DNA of 64,000 nucleotides from positions 1 to 64,000 of the forward strand of contig NZ_JBHUHX010000036.1 in assembly GCF_042682685.1 (NCBI RefSeq), given 5' to 3'. A model generated the notes under the pieces. It did no database searches. It saw only the letters and a program-made list of their open reading frames with translations, and was not told the origin of the DNA. Source of the stretch: Imhoffiella fuscus (GTDB lineage Bacteria > Pseudomonadota > Gammaproteobacteria > Chromatiales > Chromatiaceae). Both the position numbers and the translations under genes were made by a program. Of this stretch, positions 1 to 8,267 are shown piece by piece; position 1 is the stretch's first letter; every line of letters begins with the position of its first letter.

Positions 1-27
1 TTGCAAAAGGCTTCAAAGATAAATCTG

Positions 28-49
28 ACCGCCTAAAGGCGGTGGTTTT
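28..49. repeat. Hairpin, possible mobile-element end
   Basis: A perfect 6-bp stem (ACCGCC/GGCGGT) closes a TAAA loop and is followed by GGTTTTAA. It lies just where the adjacent acetyltransferase frame stops resembling its family. Subterminal hairpins of this form are typical of IS200/IS605-type ends, but no transposase is visible in the window. A simple intrinsic terminator is the alternative. Confidence 0.35.
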
Positions 50-64
50 AACCCTGCTTCGGAC

Positions 65-295
65 AATAAACTTAACATCTTTCGCAATGGCGCAGAATTT
101 CCCTATTAAAAGCTTATCTCCAATAAATGGAAAATGATAAAGAACATTGCTCTCAAATCGGGCGGGGCCTTCAGGATCATCGTAGTAGGTATAGTCACCA
201 ACAACAATGTTTTCAGAAGAAATGAAGTTCTTCAAATATCCTACTTGAGGAAATCCCTTCATAGGTTCTTTATCGTTAGGACTTGGACCTTTCAA
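65..295 (-). pseudogene. Truncated Vat-like xenobiotic (streptogramin A) acetyltransferase
   Basis: The minus strand from a TTG at 295 encodes the conserved N-terminus of hexapeptide-repeat xenobiotic acetyltransferases: GFPQVGYLKNFI, then VVGDYTYYDDPEGPARFE, then LYHFPFIGDKLLIGKFCAIA. The family acetylates streptogramin A or related compounds using acetyl-CoA. Similarity is lost after about residue 77 (KFIV), where the family continues with NGANH and the catalytic His. Beyond that the frame stays open but is unrelated and runs into the hairpin at 28-49. The left-handed beta-helix body is missing, so the product cannot be active. Base composition is AT-rich, unlike the main chromosome here, which fits recent transfer. 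The TTG start is a best guess because no clear ribosome-binding site precedes it. Confidence 0.72.
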
Positions 296-471
296 AAGAC
301 ATCCCCGATGTGCATGTGAGGTTTACTGACTCTGACAAATCGTGTGGAACATTTTACCCACAACGCAGCCATAGAAACCTGAATCCAACAATAACGCTAG
401 CGCTTAATTGCAAGATTCGACTTTGATTTTACTTAAAAAAGTATAATTCAGCCGAAAAATTAAGTTGATTT

Positions 472-1014
472 TTAAATATTTTCATTGAGATATACTTCCG
501 TCGCGTTCACTAAATCTTTAATGAAACGAATTGCTTTTACCAGCTCATCCCTCTTGATCAGATGTGGAAGTGGCGAGCCATTACTGACGGGCTTAGATCG
601 GTGAACAGCATCGCCACGCTTCGAGATCCATTCATTTAAATTTTTCTTCGCTTTTCCAGGATCGGTATTCGCCCACTTCCATCCTTGAGTCACATCAATA
701 TCAAGATAATCGAGGAATAGTTTCTTCGTTTTATCTGCACTTGGAGTGTTAAACTGCTTCAGCTCTAGCCGCAACCGATTTTCGATAAAATTACCTGCAT
801 AACTTCCAGAAACAGCACTCAGCTTTTTAGCCAAATCTTCTGTCACTCGATCTTCGACGTAAGTTTCCCAAGCTGTCAATGCCATTACTAAACCAGCACG
901 TTTCAAAACCTCAGCATTTTCAGGCGGAGGCTTAGTGTTAATCGAATCAAAATGATCAAGCAAATCTTCCGCATCCTTGATGCCATACTCGAAAGAAACC
1001 TTCGCTTCAGACAT
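472..1014 (-). CDS. RiboL-PSP-HEPN-type HEPN domain protein
   Basis: A 180-residue, mostly helical protein. Residues around 40-65 contain LVMALTAWETYVEDRVTEDL, the hallmark first helices of RiboL-PSP-HEPN proteins. Near residue 133 is RGDAVH, which fits the RxxxxH catalytic motif of HEPN ribonucleases. HEPN proteins act as RNases in toxin-antitoxin, abortive infection and other conflict systems. Here the gene stands alone in low-G+C DNA beside a truncated resistance gene, with no obvious antitoxin partner in view. A partner could lie left of the window. The N-terminus is placed at the ATG 1014. The family assignment comes from motif recognition; RNase activity is inferred. Confidence 0.62.
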   Translation of the reverse strand: MSEAKVSFEYGIKDAEDLLDHFDSINTKPPPENAEVLKRAGLVMALTAWETYVEDRVTEDLAKKLSAVSGSYAGNFIENRLRLELKQFNTPSADKTKKLFLDYLDIDVTQGWKWANTDPGKAKKNLNEWISKRGDAVHRSKPVSNGSPLPHLIKRDELVKAIRFIKDLVNATEVYLNENI

Positions 1015-1112
1015 TTATTATTCCCAACTATACTCAAGGTAAAATGAACCACTAGCTTACCAGTCTCTCGTTCTATCCCCCCCAATCCCAGTACACACAT
1101 CATAACTCGCCT

Positions 1113-2726
1113 CTACAAATCCCCTCCCGAATAAGCCCCATTCACCGACTTATTACACACAGGAAAGTCAGGAACGATATTCCCGAGAATGAGCCGCTCC
1201 AGTGCGGGCCAGGTGAACCAGCTGGGGTCGCGGGGGAAGTATCGTGCAATTCGGCCGTCGGTGCCGAAGCGGACGAAGGCGATGATCTCGCCGCGCCAGC
1301 CGTCGATGATTCCGAGGCCCATGGTGCCGGATGGCGGTGGGGTGAAGGGGGCGGCGATCTCGCCCTCGGGCAGGGCGTCGAGGAGGCGGTCGAGCATCCA
1401 GAGGCTGGCGCGGACCTCGGCGATGCGCACGGCGACGCGGGCGGAGACGTCGCCGGCCGTCTCGGCCGGGACCTCGACCCGCAGCTGGTCGTAGGGTGCG
1501 TAGGGGCTGTCGCGGCGGACGTCGAAGGACTGGCCGCTGGCCTTGCCGACGTAGCCGGTGCAACCGAGCGCCCGGGCGTCCTCGGCGGACAGGATGCCGG
1601 TGCGCATGAGACGGTCGTCGAGCGACGGATGGTCCTGGATGACGTCGAACAGCGGCTCGATGACCTTGTGCAGCGCCGCGTGGTCGAGACGCAGCTGCTG
1701 GAAGCCCTCTGCCGTCAGGTCGCAGGCGACGCCGCCCGGAATCACCCCGTCCATCATGAAGCGATGGCCGAAGAGTGCATGGCTGCGCCGCTGCCACTGC
1801 TCGCGCAGCCGGCCGCACTGGGCCAGGGCGAAGGCGAAGCCGACGTCGTTGCAGATGGCGCCGATGTCGCCCAGATGGTTGGCGATGCGCTCGCGCTCGG
1901 CCATGAGTGCGCGCAGGAAGAGCGCGCGTGGCGGAACCTCGCAGCCGGCGGCGCGCTCCATCGCCTGACAGGCGGCCCAGGCGTGGGCGAGGGTCGAGTC
2001 GCCCGAGACGCGGCCGGCGAGCCGGGCCAGACCGGACGGATCCCGCCCCACCGCCAGCTTCTCGATGCCCTTGTGGACGTAGCCGAGCCGCTGCTCCAGA
2101 CGCAGCACCTCCTCGCCCATGGCCTGGAAGCGGAAATGGCCCGGCTCGATGATGCCGGCATGCACCGGACCGACCGGGATCTCGTAGACCCCGGCCCCCT
2201 GGACCCGCACGAAGGGATAGTCGGCGTCCGCCGGGGTGCGGGCCGAGCGCTCGCCGCCCAGCGGGAAATCCCGCCGCAGCGGGAAACGGTCCTCGGGCCA
2301 GGCCTGGTGACGGGTCCATCGGCGTGCGTCGGGGTGACCGGTGAAGTTCAGCCCGGTCAGGTCATGGGCATGACGCTCGAGACGGTCGAGACCGGGATAG
2401 GTGGGGGTGTGCGAGTCGATCGTCGGCCGGTCGAGCGGGACCTGGGTCTCCAATACCAGATAGTCGCCCTCGAGCTCCAGGCAGGCCTGGACCCGCATCA
2501 CGCCCGCCTCGCCCTCGGCATCGAGCGGATCGGCCCAGAGCCCGGCGTGGCGCAGCCCCATGGAGGCCGCCAGACGCGCCGCCATCCCCCATGCCTCGGG
2601 GTCCAAGAGGAAACGGCGGGCCGGCGCCAGGACGTCGGGATCCGCATCGCGCTCGCCGGCCCAGCCGTAGGCCGGCCGAACCAGATATTCGGACAGCCAC
2701 TCGAAGCGGTTCTGGGTCTCGCTCAC
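1113..2726 (-). CDS. Ehr/Hyd-4-like large subunit (NuoC-NuoD fusion) lacking NiFe ligands
   Basis: About 537 residues. An N-terminal NuoC/HycE-N-like domain (about 1-165) is fused to a NuoD/HyfG-like catalytic subunit domain. The family fold is clear (PVGPVHAGIIEPGHFRF, RLGYVHKGIEKL, NRERIANHLGDI-type helix). In NiFe hydrogenases the first metal motif reads R-x-CGxC; here it is RVSGDSTLAHA. The C-terminal DPCxxC is replaced by DFPVCNKS. The protein ends NGAYSGGDL, an intact family C-terminus. It therefore cannot carry a NiFe centre and belongs with energy-converting-hydrogenase-related (Ehr) complexes. The GTG start at 2726 overlaps the stop of the preceding antiporter gene (GTGA). The G+C content falls abruptly just past its stop. 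Its substrate is unknown. Confidence 0.85.
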   Translation of the reverse strand: MSETQNRFEWLSEYLVRPAYGWAGERDADPDVLAPARRFLLDPEAWGMAARLAASMGLRHAGLWADPLDAEGEAGVMRVQACLELEGDYLVLETQVPLDRPTIDSHTPTYPGLDRLERHAHDLTGLNFTGHPDARRWTRHQAWPEDRFPLRRDFPLGGERSARTPADADYPFVRVQGAGVYEIPVGPVHAGIIEPGHFRFQAMGEEVLRLEQRLGYVHKGIEKLAVGRDPSGLARLAGRVSGDSTLAHAWAACQAMERAAGCEVPPRALFLRALMAERERIANHLGDIGAICNDVGFAFALAQCGRLREQWQRRSHALFGHRFMMDGVIPGGVACDLTAEGFQQLRLDHAALHKVIEPLFDVIQDHPSLDDRLMRTGILSAEDARALGCTGYVGKASGQSFDVRRDSPYAPYDQLRVEVPAETAGDVSARVAVRIAEVRASLWMLDRLLDALPEGEIAAPFTPPPSGTMGLGIIDGWRGEIIAFVRFGTDGRIARYFPRDPSWFTWPALERLILGNIVPDFPVCNKSVNGAYSGGDL

Positions 2727-4195
2727 AGCAAATGTCCCCCGGTGATGAGCTGGGTCGCCCGGTCCAGCCAGGCGGACAGCACGTCCGGGATCGCCAGACC
2801 CAGCCAGAGCACCAGCCCCAGATGGAAGTAGACCGGCAGCATGTTGGCCTCGACCGGACGCTGGCCCTCGGGCGGAACGCCGTAGACCATGGGATGCAGA
2901 TGGCGGAAGAGCCCGGCGAAGGCGACCGCCAGACCGCTCAGCAGCACCACCGTGAACCAGGGCTGGGACTGCATGGTGGCGGTCAGCAGCAGGAACTCGC
3001 TGGTGAAGACCCCGAACGGCGGAAAGCCGGCGATGGCGACCACGCCGAACAGCAGCGACCAGCCGATGGCCGGCTGGGTGCGGATCAGCCCGCGGATGCG
3101 GTCGATCGACTGGGTGCCGGCGACATGGGTCGCGTGCCCCACGGTGATGAAGATGGCCGACTTGGTCAGCGAATGCACCAGCATGTGCAGCAGCGCGCCG
3201 AAGGTGGCGAGCGGTCCGCCCAGACCGAAGGCGAAGGTCATGAGCCCCATGTGCTCGATCGAGGAATAGCTGAACATGCGCTTGATGTCGCGCTGGCGGT
3301 GCAGGAAGAGCCCGGCGACCAGGAAGGAGACCAGACCGAATCCCATCAGCAGGGCGCCGGCCAGGTGCGGAGTCGCGGTCTCGGCCAGGGATCCGTCGAC
3401 CAGCATCTTGAGCCTTACCACGGCATAGAGCGCCACGTTCAGCAGCAGACCCGAGAGCACCGCCGACATGGGCGTCGGACCCTCCGAATGGGCGTCCGGC
3501 AGCCACTGGTGCATGGGCACCAGACCCACCTTGGTCCCGTAGCCGACCAGCAGGAAGACGAAGGCGATGCGCATCACGGTCGGGTCCAGGTCGTGCGAGC
3601 GCTCGTAGAGCGCGCTCCAGGTCAGCCCCGTGCCCGGATCCGCCATCACGTGCTGGGCGGCGAAATAGGTCAGCACGGTCCCGAACAGCGCCAGAGCGAT
3701 GCCCACACCGCAGAGGATGAAATACTTCCAGGCCGCCTCGACCGCCTCGGGCGTGCGGTAGAGCGACACCAGCAGCACGGTCGCCAGGGTCGCACCCTCG
3801 ACCGCCACCCAGAGCACGCCCAGGTTGTCCGTCGTCAGGGCCACCAGCATGGTCAGCATGAAGGCCTGATACATGCCGTGATAGACGCGCAGACTCCAAG
3901 CACTGATCCGCCCGCTCGCCTGGACGTGACGCATGTAGGGCCGCGAGAAGATGCCCGTGGTCAGCCCCACGAAGGCGGTCAGCACCACCAGATAGACGTT
4001 GAAGGCATCGACCCGGAAACCCATCCCGGCCACCGATCCCAGGTGCCAGACCGACCAGGCCAGCCCCAGCGACCCGATCAGCGTGAGAGCCGACACGCCC
4101 AGATTCAGCCACCCGGCTGGGCCGGGCGAGCGCATGAGGATGAGGACCAGACCGCCGACCAGTGGCGTCAGCAGGGTCAGAAACAGGGCTTCCAC
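2723..4195 (-). CDS. HyfF/NuoL-M-N-like antiporter subunit of the Ehr-type complex
   Basis: A 490-residue, very hydrophobic member of the ND2/ND4/ND5/Mrp antiporter family, with about 14 predicted membrane helices. The conserved Lys/His-bearing segments are present: KVGLVPMHQWLPDAHSEGPT and, further on, FSYSSIEHMGLM followed by HSLTKSAIFITVG. It presumably moves protons or sodium in the membrane arm. The GTG start at 4195 is chosen because GGAGAG lies 7 nt upstream. A longer in-frame ATG at 4282 would translate the repeat element at 4213-4314 and is unlikely. The 3' end overlaps the large-subunit start by 4 nt. Confidence 0.88.
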   Translation of the reverse strand: MEALFLTLLTPLVGGLVLILMRSPGPAGWLNLGVSALTLIGSLGLAWSVWHLGSVAGMGFRVDAFNVYLVVLTAFVGLTTGIFSRPYMRHVQASGRISAWSLRVYHGMYQAFMLTMLVALTTDNLGVLWVAVEGATLATVLLVSLYRTPEAVEAAWKYFILCGVGIALALFGTVLTYFAAQHVMADPGTGLTWSALYERSHDLDPTVMRIAFVFLLVGYGTKVGLVPMHQWLPDAHSEGPTPMSAVLSGLLLNVALYAVVRLKMLVDGSLAETATPHLAGALLMGFGLVSFLVAGLFLHRQRDIKRMFSYSSIEHMGLMTFAFGLGGPLATFGALLHMLVHSLTKSAIFITVGHATHVAGTQSIDRIRGLIRTQPAIGWSLLFGVVAIAGFPPFGVFTSEFLLLTATMQSQPWFTVVLLSGLAVAFAGLFRHLHPMVYGVPPEGQRPVEANMLPVYFHLGLVLWLGLAIPDVLSAWLDRATQLITGGHLL

Positions 4196-4212
4196 GTCGA
4201 ACTCTCCGAATT

Positions 4213-4314
4213 GAACCGCAAAGGCGCAAAGGACGCGAAGAAGGACAGGGTCAGGGCGACCGATCCGCAATCCCGGCAACAAGAACCTTTGCGCACTTTG
4301 CGCCTTTGCGGTTC
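4213..4314. repeat. 102-bp palindromic MITE-like element with 19-bp perfect inverted ends
   Basis: The ends (4213-4231 and 4296-4314) are perfect 19-bp inverted repeats that begin GAACCGCAAAGGCGC. The motif AACCGCAAAGGCGCAAAGGACGC is a dispersed repeat seen in many proteobacteria. It fills the gap between two genes of one operon (hyfE-like stop at 4320, hyfF-like start at 4195). It codes for nothing and could fold into a long hairpin in the transcript. Confidence 0.8.
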
Positions 4315-4319
4315 GATCC

Positions 4320-5009
4320 TCATTCCCCGCCCTCCTCGGCCGTCTCCGTCAGCCGATTGAGCCGGTCGACGTCGAGCGAGTCGATGCTCTCGCGGATCTG
4401 GAAGAAGAAGACGCCGAACAGGACCATGGCGACCAGGACGTCGAAGGCGACGCCCAGTTCGACCACCAGGGGCATGCCGGCGGTGGCCGAGACGGCGGCG
4501 AGGAAGAGACCGTTCTCCATCGACATGAATCCCAGCACCTGGGCCACCGCCTGCTGGCGGAAGACCATCATCAGCAGACCGATCAGCACCACCGCCAGGC
4601 TCACCGCGATGATGTTGCGGGTGAAGGCCAACCCGTGCTCGACCATGGGCTCGACCAGCCAATAGCTGAAGATCACCAGCACCACGGCGGCCATGATGAC
4701 CAGCGCCGGACGGCTCAGGGTCTCGCTCTGACGCTCCAGACCCAGACGCCGGGTCATGCGGTGCAGCATCGCGGGGATGAGCAGCGCCTTGAGCGCCAGG
4801 GTCAGGGCCGCCGAGAAATAGAGATGGTGCGCGTGTCCGGCGAGCGCGACCGTCAGGGTCACCGCCGCCACCAGCGCGCCCTGCCAGGCGAAGACGCGGA
4901 TGGCCGCGATCAGCCGGGTCTGGGACAGCAGCACGAAGGACAGGAAGAGCGCCAGTGCCGCCAGCAGCAGCACGAACTGCTGCAGCAGGGTCAGGAGCGT
5001 CAGGCTCAT
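4320..5009 (-). CDS. HyfE-like membrane subunit of the Ehr-type complex
   Basis: A 229-residue protein with about six to seven membrane helices. It shows the HyfE-type layout: a central amphipathic stretch LKALLIPAMLHRM, then SMENGLFLAAV, and a C-terminal FDVLVAMVLFGVFFFQIRES. HyfE combines a NuoK-like antiporter core with extra helices and links the antiporter subunits to the NuoH-like core. The start ATG at 5009 overlaps the stop of the NuoH-like gene (ATGA). Its 3' end is followed by the palindromic element at 4213-4314 and not by the next gene directly. Confidence 0.87.
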   Translation of the reverse strand: MSLTLLTLLQQFVLLLAALALFLSFVLLSQTRLIAAIRVFAWQGALVAAVTLTVALAGHAHHLYFSAALTLALKALLIPAMLHRMTRRLGLERQSETLSRPALVIMAAVVLVIFSYWLVEPMVEHGLAFTRNIIAVSLAVVLIGLLMMVFRQQAVAQVLGFMSMENGLFLAAVSATAGMPLVVELGVAFDVLVAMVLFGVFFFQIRESIDSLDVDRLNRLTETAEEGGE

Positions 5010-5953
5010 GCGCCCACCTCCAGGATGACGTGGCTCAGCAGACCCAGCAGGGCCAGCAGCAGGGCCAGGTTGAGGAAGCCGGGCACGCGGAACAGACGCA
5101 TCTTGGCCAGGACCGTCTCGCCCGCCGCCAGCAGCGCGCCCAGCACCAGCAGCTTGAGCAGCACCACGGCCAGACCCGAGCCGAGCGCCAGGACGCCGAA
5201 GCTCGCCCCCACGCCCCAGGGGAAGAAGACATTGACGATCAGCACCCCGTAGAGCAGCAGCTTGATCTGGGCCGCCCACTCCATGAGCGCCAGATGACGG
5301 CCGCTGTACTCGAGCAGCATGGCCTCGTGGATCATGGTCAGCTCCAGGTGGGTCGAGGGATTGTCGACCGGGATGCGGCCGCATTCGGCCAGGGCCACCA
5401 GGACCAGCGCTCCGAAGGCGAAGAGATAGGAGGGACGCAGCAGGAAGCCGTCGGCCAGGTGATGCGCCATGACGCTCTGCAGACTGGTGCTGTGGGCGGT
5501 CATGGCCAGGGTGAAGACCGCCATCAGCATGGCCGGCTCGGCCAGGGCCGAGACCAGCATCTCGCGCGAGGCGCCCATGCCGCCGAAGGCGGTGCCCGCG
5601 TCCATCCCGGCCAGGGCGAGGAAGAATCGGGCCAGGGCCAGCAGACCGACCAGCACGATGATGTCGGCCACCGCCGCGATCGGCAGGTCGAGCGCCACCA
5701 GAGGCACGGTCGCGGCCGCCAGCCAGGTGGCGACGAAGACGATGTAGGGCGCGATCCGGAACAGCTCGGAGGCGGTGTGGGCGACTCGGGTCTCCTTGAC
5801 CAGCAGCTTGCGCAGATCGGCATAGGGCTGGAACACCGAGGCCCCGCGACGGTTCTGCAACCGCGCCTTGACCTTGCGCACCCAGCCGACCAGCAGCGGG
5901 GCCAGGGCCGGATAGAGCAGGGCCTGCAGCAGTGCGACGAGCCAGGCGGACAT
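5006..5953 (-). CDS. HyfC/HycD (NuoH)-like membrane anchor subunit
   Basis: A 315-residue NuoH/HycD family protein with about eight membrane helices. Conserved landmarks are RRGASVFQPYADLRKLLVKE near the N-terminus, ALAECGRIPVDNPSTHLELTM in the middle and the EYSGRHLALMEW helix. In respiratory complex I and group-4 hydrogenases this subunit joins the peripheral arm to the membrane arm and lines the quinone or proton entry. The Glu/Asp residues of the loop are conserved. It is translationally coupled to the HyfE-like gene and lies 28 nt after the HyfB-like gene. Confidence 0.9.
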   Translation of the reverse strand: MSAWLVALLQALLYPALAPLLVGWVRKVKARLQNRRGASVFQPYADLRKLLVKETRVAHTASELFRIAPYIVFVATWLAAATVPLVALDLPIAAVADIIVLVGLLALARFFLALAGMDAGTAFGGMGASREMLVSALAEPAMLMAVFTLAMTAHSTSLQSVMAHHLADGFLLRPSYLFAFGALVLVALAECGRIPVDNPSTHLELTMIHEAMLLEYSGRHLALMEWAAQIKLLLYGVLIVNVFFPWGVGASFGVLALGSGLAVVLLKLLVLGALLAAGETVLAKMRLFRVPGFLNLALLLALLGLLSHVILEVGA

Positions 5954-5981
5954 CAGACGCCTCCTCCGAAACGGGCGAACA

Positions 5982-7994
5982 TCAGGAGATGATCCATAGC
6001 AGCACCAGCAGCGTGGCCAGGGTCCAGCCCAGATAGACGCGGACGTTGCCCGACTGCAGCCGCACCACGCGCCGCGAGGCCGACTCGACCGCGCGCGCCA
6101 CCGGCTGGTAGATCAGCCCCCAGGCGCGGTCGCCGATCCGCAGCCGATAGCGCGGCGCGGCATCCTCGAAGGGCGGCCGCGACTCCTCGATCTCGAACAG
6201 CAGGGCGAAGACGCGCCGGATCGGCTGGGCGAAGGAGGTCGCCGTGTATTGCATGTGCGGATCGGGCGGGGCGAAGCCGCAGTCCCAGGGATCGCAGCGG
6301 CGGATGCGCCGGACGGTGCCGCGCCGGAACCACCAGATGGCGAATCCCGCGATCAGGGCGAGCAGCAGGACCGAGAAGGGTGCGCTGTAGCTCGCCGTCT
6401 CGGGCGCGATGGGCGTCAGCCACAGCCAGCCCTGGGCGCCGGCCTGGGGCACGCCGCTGCCGACCATCAGCTCGGCGACCGGGTCGATGAGGGCGATGAT
6501 CTGGGTCGGCAGCACCCCGAACAGCAGACAGAGCGCGGCCAGCAGACCCAGCCCGGCGCGCATCCCGTGCGGCACCGGCCGCGCCCGGCGGACGTGGCGC
6601 GAGCGCGCCTGGCCGAGGAAGGCCACCCCGTAGACCTTGACGAAGGTGGCCGCCACCAGCGCGCCGGTCAGGGCCAGCACCGCCGAGGCGATGGGGATGA
6701 GGCTACGCAGCACGCCGCTCTCCAGCTGCCAGGCCTGGAGCGCCGCCTGGAAGGTCAGCCACTCGGAGACGAAGCCGTTGAAGGGCGGCAGCGCCGAGAT
6801 GGAAACGCAGCCGACGAGGAAGAAATAGCCGGTCCAGGGCATGCGCCGCAGCAGACCGCCCATCTGCTCCAGGTCGCGCTCGTGGGCGCTGTGCTGGATG
6901 GCCCCGGCGCCCAGGAACAGCAGCCCTTTGAAGAGGGCGTGGTTGATCACGTGATAGAGGGCGGCGACGAAGGCCAGGGCCGCCAGGGTCGGATGATCCG
7001 TGCCCTGGAACAACAGCCCCAGCCCCAGGGCGATGAAGATGATGCCCAGGTTCTCGACCGAGGAATAGGCCAGCAGCCGCTTGAGGTCGGTCTGCATCAG
7101 GGCGAAGAGCACCCCCATGAGCGCCGAGACGCTGCCGACCGCCAGCAGCACCACGCCCCACTGCCACTGGACCTGGCCGACGAGGTCGTAGACGACCCGG
7201 ATGAAGCCGTAGACCGCGACCTTGAGCATGACGCCCGACATGAGCGCCGAGATGTGCGAGGGCGCGACCGGATGGGCCTCCGGCAGCCAGGCGTGCAGCG
7301 GAACCAGACCCGCCTTCATGCCGAAGCCGAGGAAGGCCAGAGCGAAGGCCAGGCTCGCCCACAGCGGCGAGAGTTCGGCCGCGCGCATGGCGTCGAAATC
7401 GAAGCCGTGCCCGAAGGCCGCCAGCACCCCGAACCCGAGCAGGATGGCGAGCCCGCCGATATGGGCCATCAAGAGATAGAGGAAGGCTGCGCGCCGGTTG
7501 GCGGCGTTCTCGTGCTGGAAGGCGACCAGGAAATAGGAGGACAGGGACATGAGCTCCCAGGCCACCATGAAGAGGAAGGCGTCGTCGGCCAGCACCACCA
7601 GCAGCATGCCGGCAAGAAAGAGCCCAGTGAAACCGCCGAGCGCGATGAGCGAATCCCGACCGCTTTCGAAGCCGCGCACGTAGGAGGGGCCGTAGAGTCC
7701 GACCGCGCAGGTGACCAGCCCGATCACCAGCAGGAAGAATCCGGAGAGCGCGTCCACCCGCAGGTGCCAGGGCATCCAGGGCAAACCGAGCGGCAAGGTG
7801 GTCGAGGCGCTGCCATCACCGAGCAAGGCGAACAGTCCGGCGAGCGTCGCGGCCACCCCGGCCAGCCCCAGTAGCGGCATGGCCGCGGCACGCAGGACCC
7901 GAGGCTCGCGGCCAGCGAAGAGCGCAACGCCGGAGGACCCCAAGGCCAGCACCACCGCCAGACCGGCCAGCAGCAGGGCGAAAGAGAGGCTCAT
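5982..7994 (-). CDS. HyfB/NuoL-like antiporter subunit of the Ehr-type complex
   Basis: A 670-residue NuoL-type antiporter subunit with a long C-terminal extension (RRIRRCDPWDCGFAPPDPHMQYTATSF region) typical of HyfB/HycC proteins. The antiporter core contains GFGMKAGLVPLHAWLPEAHP, then LLAYSSVENLGIIF, then HVINHALFKGLLFLGAGA, which carry the key Lys and His residues. It is the first membrane subunit of the operon and its start ATG (7994) overlaps the stop of the XRE regulator. Together with the HyfF-like protein it gives the complex two full antiporter modules for ion pumping. Confidence 0.9.
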   Translation of the reverse strand: MSLSFALLLAGLAVVLALGSSGVALFAGREPRVLRAAAMPLLGLAGVAATLAGLFALLGDGSASTTLPLGLPWMPWHLRVDALSGFFLLVIGLVTCAVGLYGPSYVRGFESGRDSLIALGGFTGLFLAGMLLVVLADDAFLFMVAWELMSLSSYFLVAFQHENAANRRAAFLYLLMAHIGGLAILLGFGVLAAFGHGFDFDAMRAAELSPLWASLAFALAFLGFGMKAGLVPLHAWLPEAHPVAPSHISALMSGVMLKVAVYGFIRVVYDLVGQVQWQWGVVLLAVGSVSALMGVLFALMQTDLKRLLAYSSVENLGIIFIALGLGLLFQGTDHPTLAALAFVAALYHVINHALFKGLLFLGAGAIQHSAHERDLEQMGGLLRRMPWTGYFFLVGCVSISALPPFNGFVSEWLTFQAALQAWQLESGVLRSLIPIASAVLALTGALVAATFVKVYGVAFLGQARSRHVRRARPVPHGMRAGLGLLAALCLLFGVLPTQIIALIDPVAELMVGSGVPQAGAQGWLWLTPIAPETASYSAPFSVLLLALIAGFAIWWFRRGTVRRIRRCDPWDCGFAPPDPHMQYTATSFAQPIRRVFALLFEIEESRPPFEDAAPRYRLRIGDRAWGLIYQPVARAVESASRRVVRLQSGNVRVYLGWTLATLLVLLWIIS

Positions 7995-8260
7995 GAGGGC
8001 TCGCCCGTCCCCGGCGCGGCCTTTAGACGCACACCGCGTCCGCCGCTGGAGCTGACCGCGCCCTCCCCGATCAACTCCAACCCGGCCCGTTCGAACGCAT
8101 CGACCAACTTGACCAGCGAATCGACATTGCCGCGCACCTGACCCTGGCTCGCCTCCATGCGCTGAATGGTGGGCAGGGAAAGACCCGCCGCCTCGGCGAG
8201 CTGACGCTGATCGATACCGAGCAACGCGCGCGCCGCCCGAATTTGCGAGGCAGTAATCAC
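7991..8260 (-). CDS. XRE-family HTH regulator leading the Ehr operon
   Basis: An 89-residue protein with a Cro/C1-type helix-turn-helix at about residues 5-60: IRAARALLGIDQRQLAEAAG is helix 1-2 and LSLPTIQRMEAS the recognition helix. It lacks any sensor domain, so it may act by dimer binding alone. It starts at GTG 8260 and its stop overlaps the hyfB-like start (ATGA), so it is co-translated with the complex. A perfect inverted repeat, ACATCA-N4-TGATGT, lies 8-23 nt upstream of its start, under a recognisable promoter. Autoregulation and control of the operon are inferred. Confidence 0.82.
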   Translation of the reverse strand: MITASQIRAARALLGIDQRQLAEAAGLSLPTIQRMEASQGQVRGNVDSLVKLVDAFERAGLELIGEGAVSSSGGRGVRLKAAPGTGEPS

Positions 8261-8267
8261 GTTTCAA

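Noticed and set aside
134..319. A 61-codon plus-strand frame at the left end
   Set aside because: It is antisense to the recognisable acetyltransferase sequence and resembles nothing.
2591..4360. A 589-codon open frame on the plus strand over the antiporter genes
   Set aside because: It is antisense to clear HyfF and HyfE-like genes, is Gln/His/Arg-rich, and has no family resemblance. Such frames are common in 65% G+C DNA.
1113..7994. A functional NiFe hydrogenase (Hyd-4 or formate hydrogenlyase)
   Set aside because: The metal-binding cysteines are missing, and no maturation or formate dehydrogenase gene is present.
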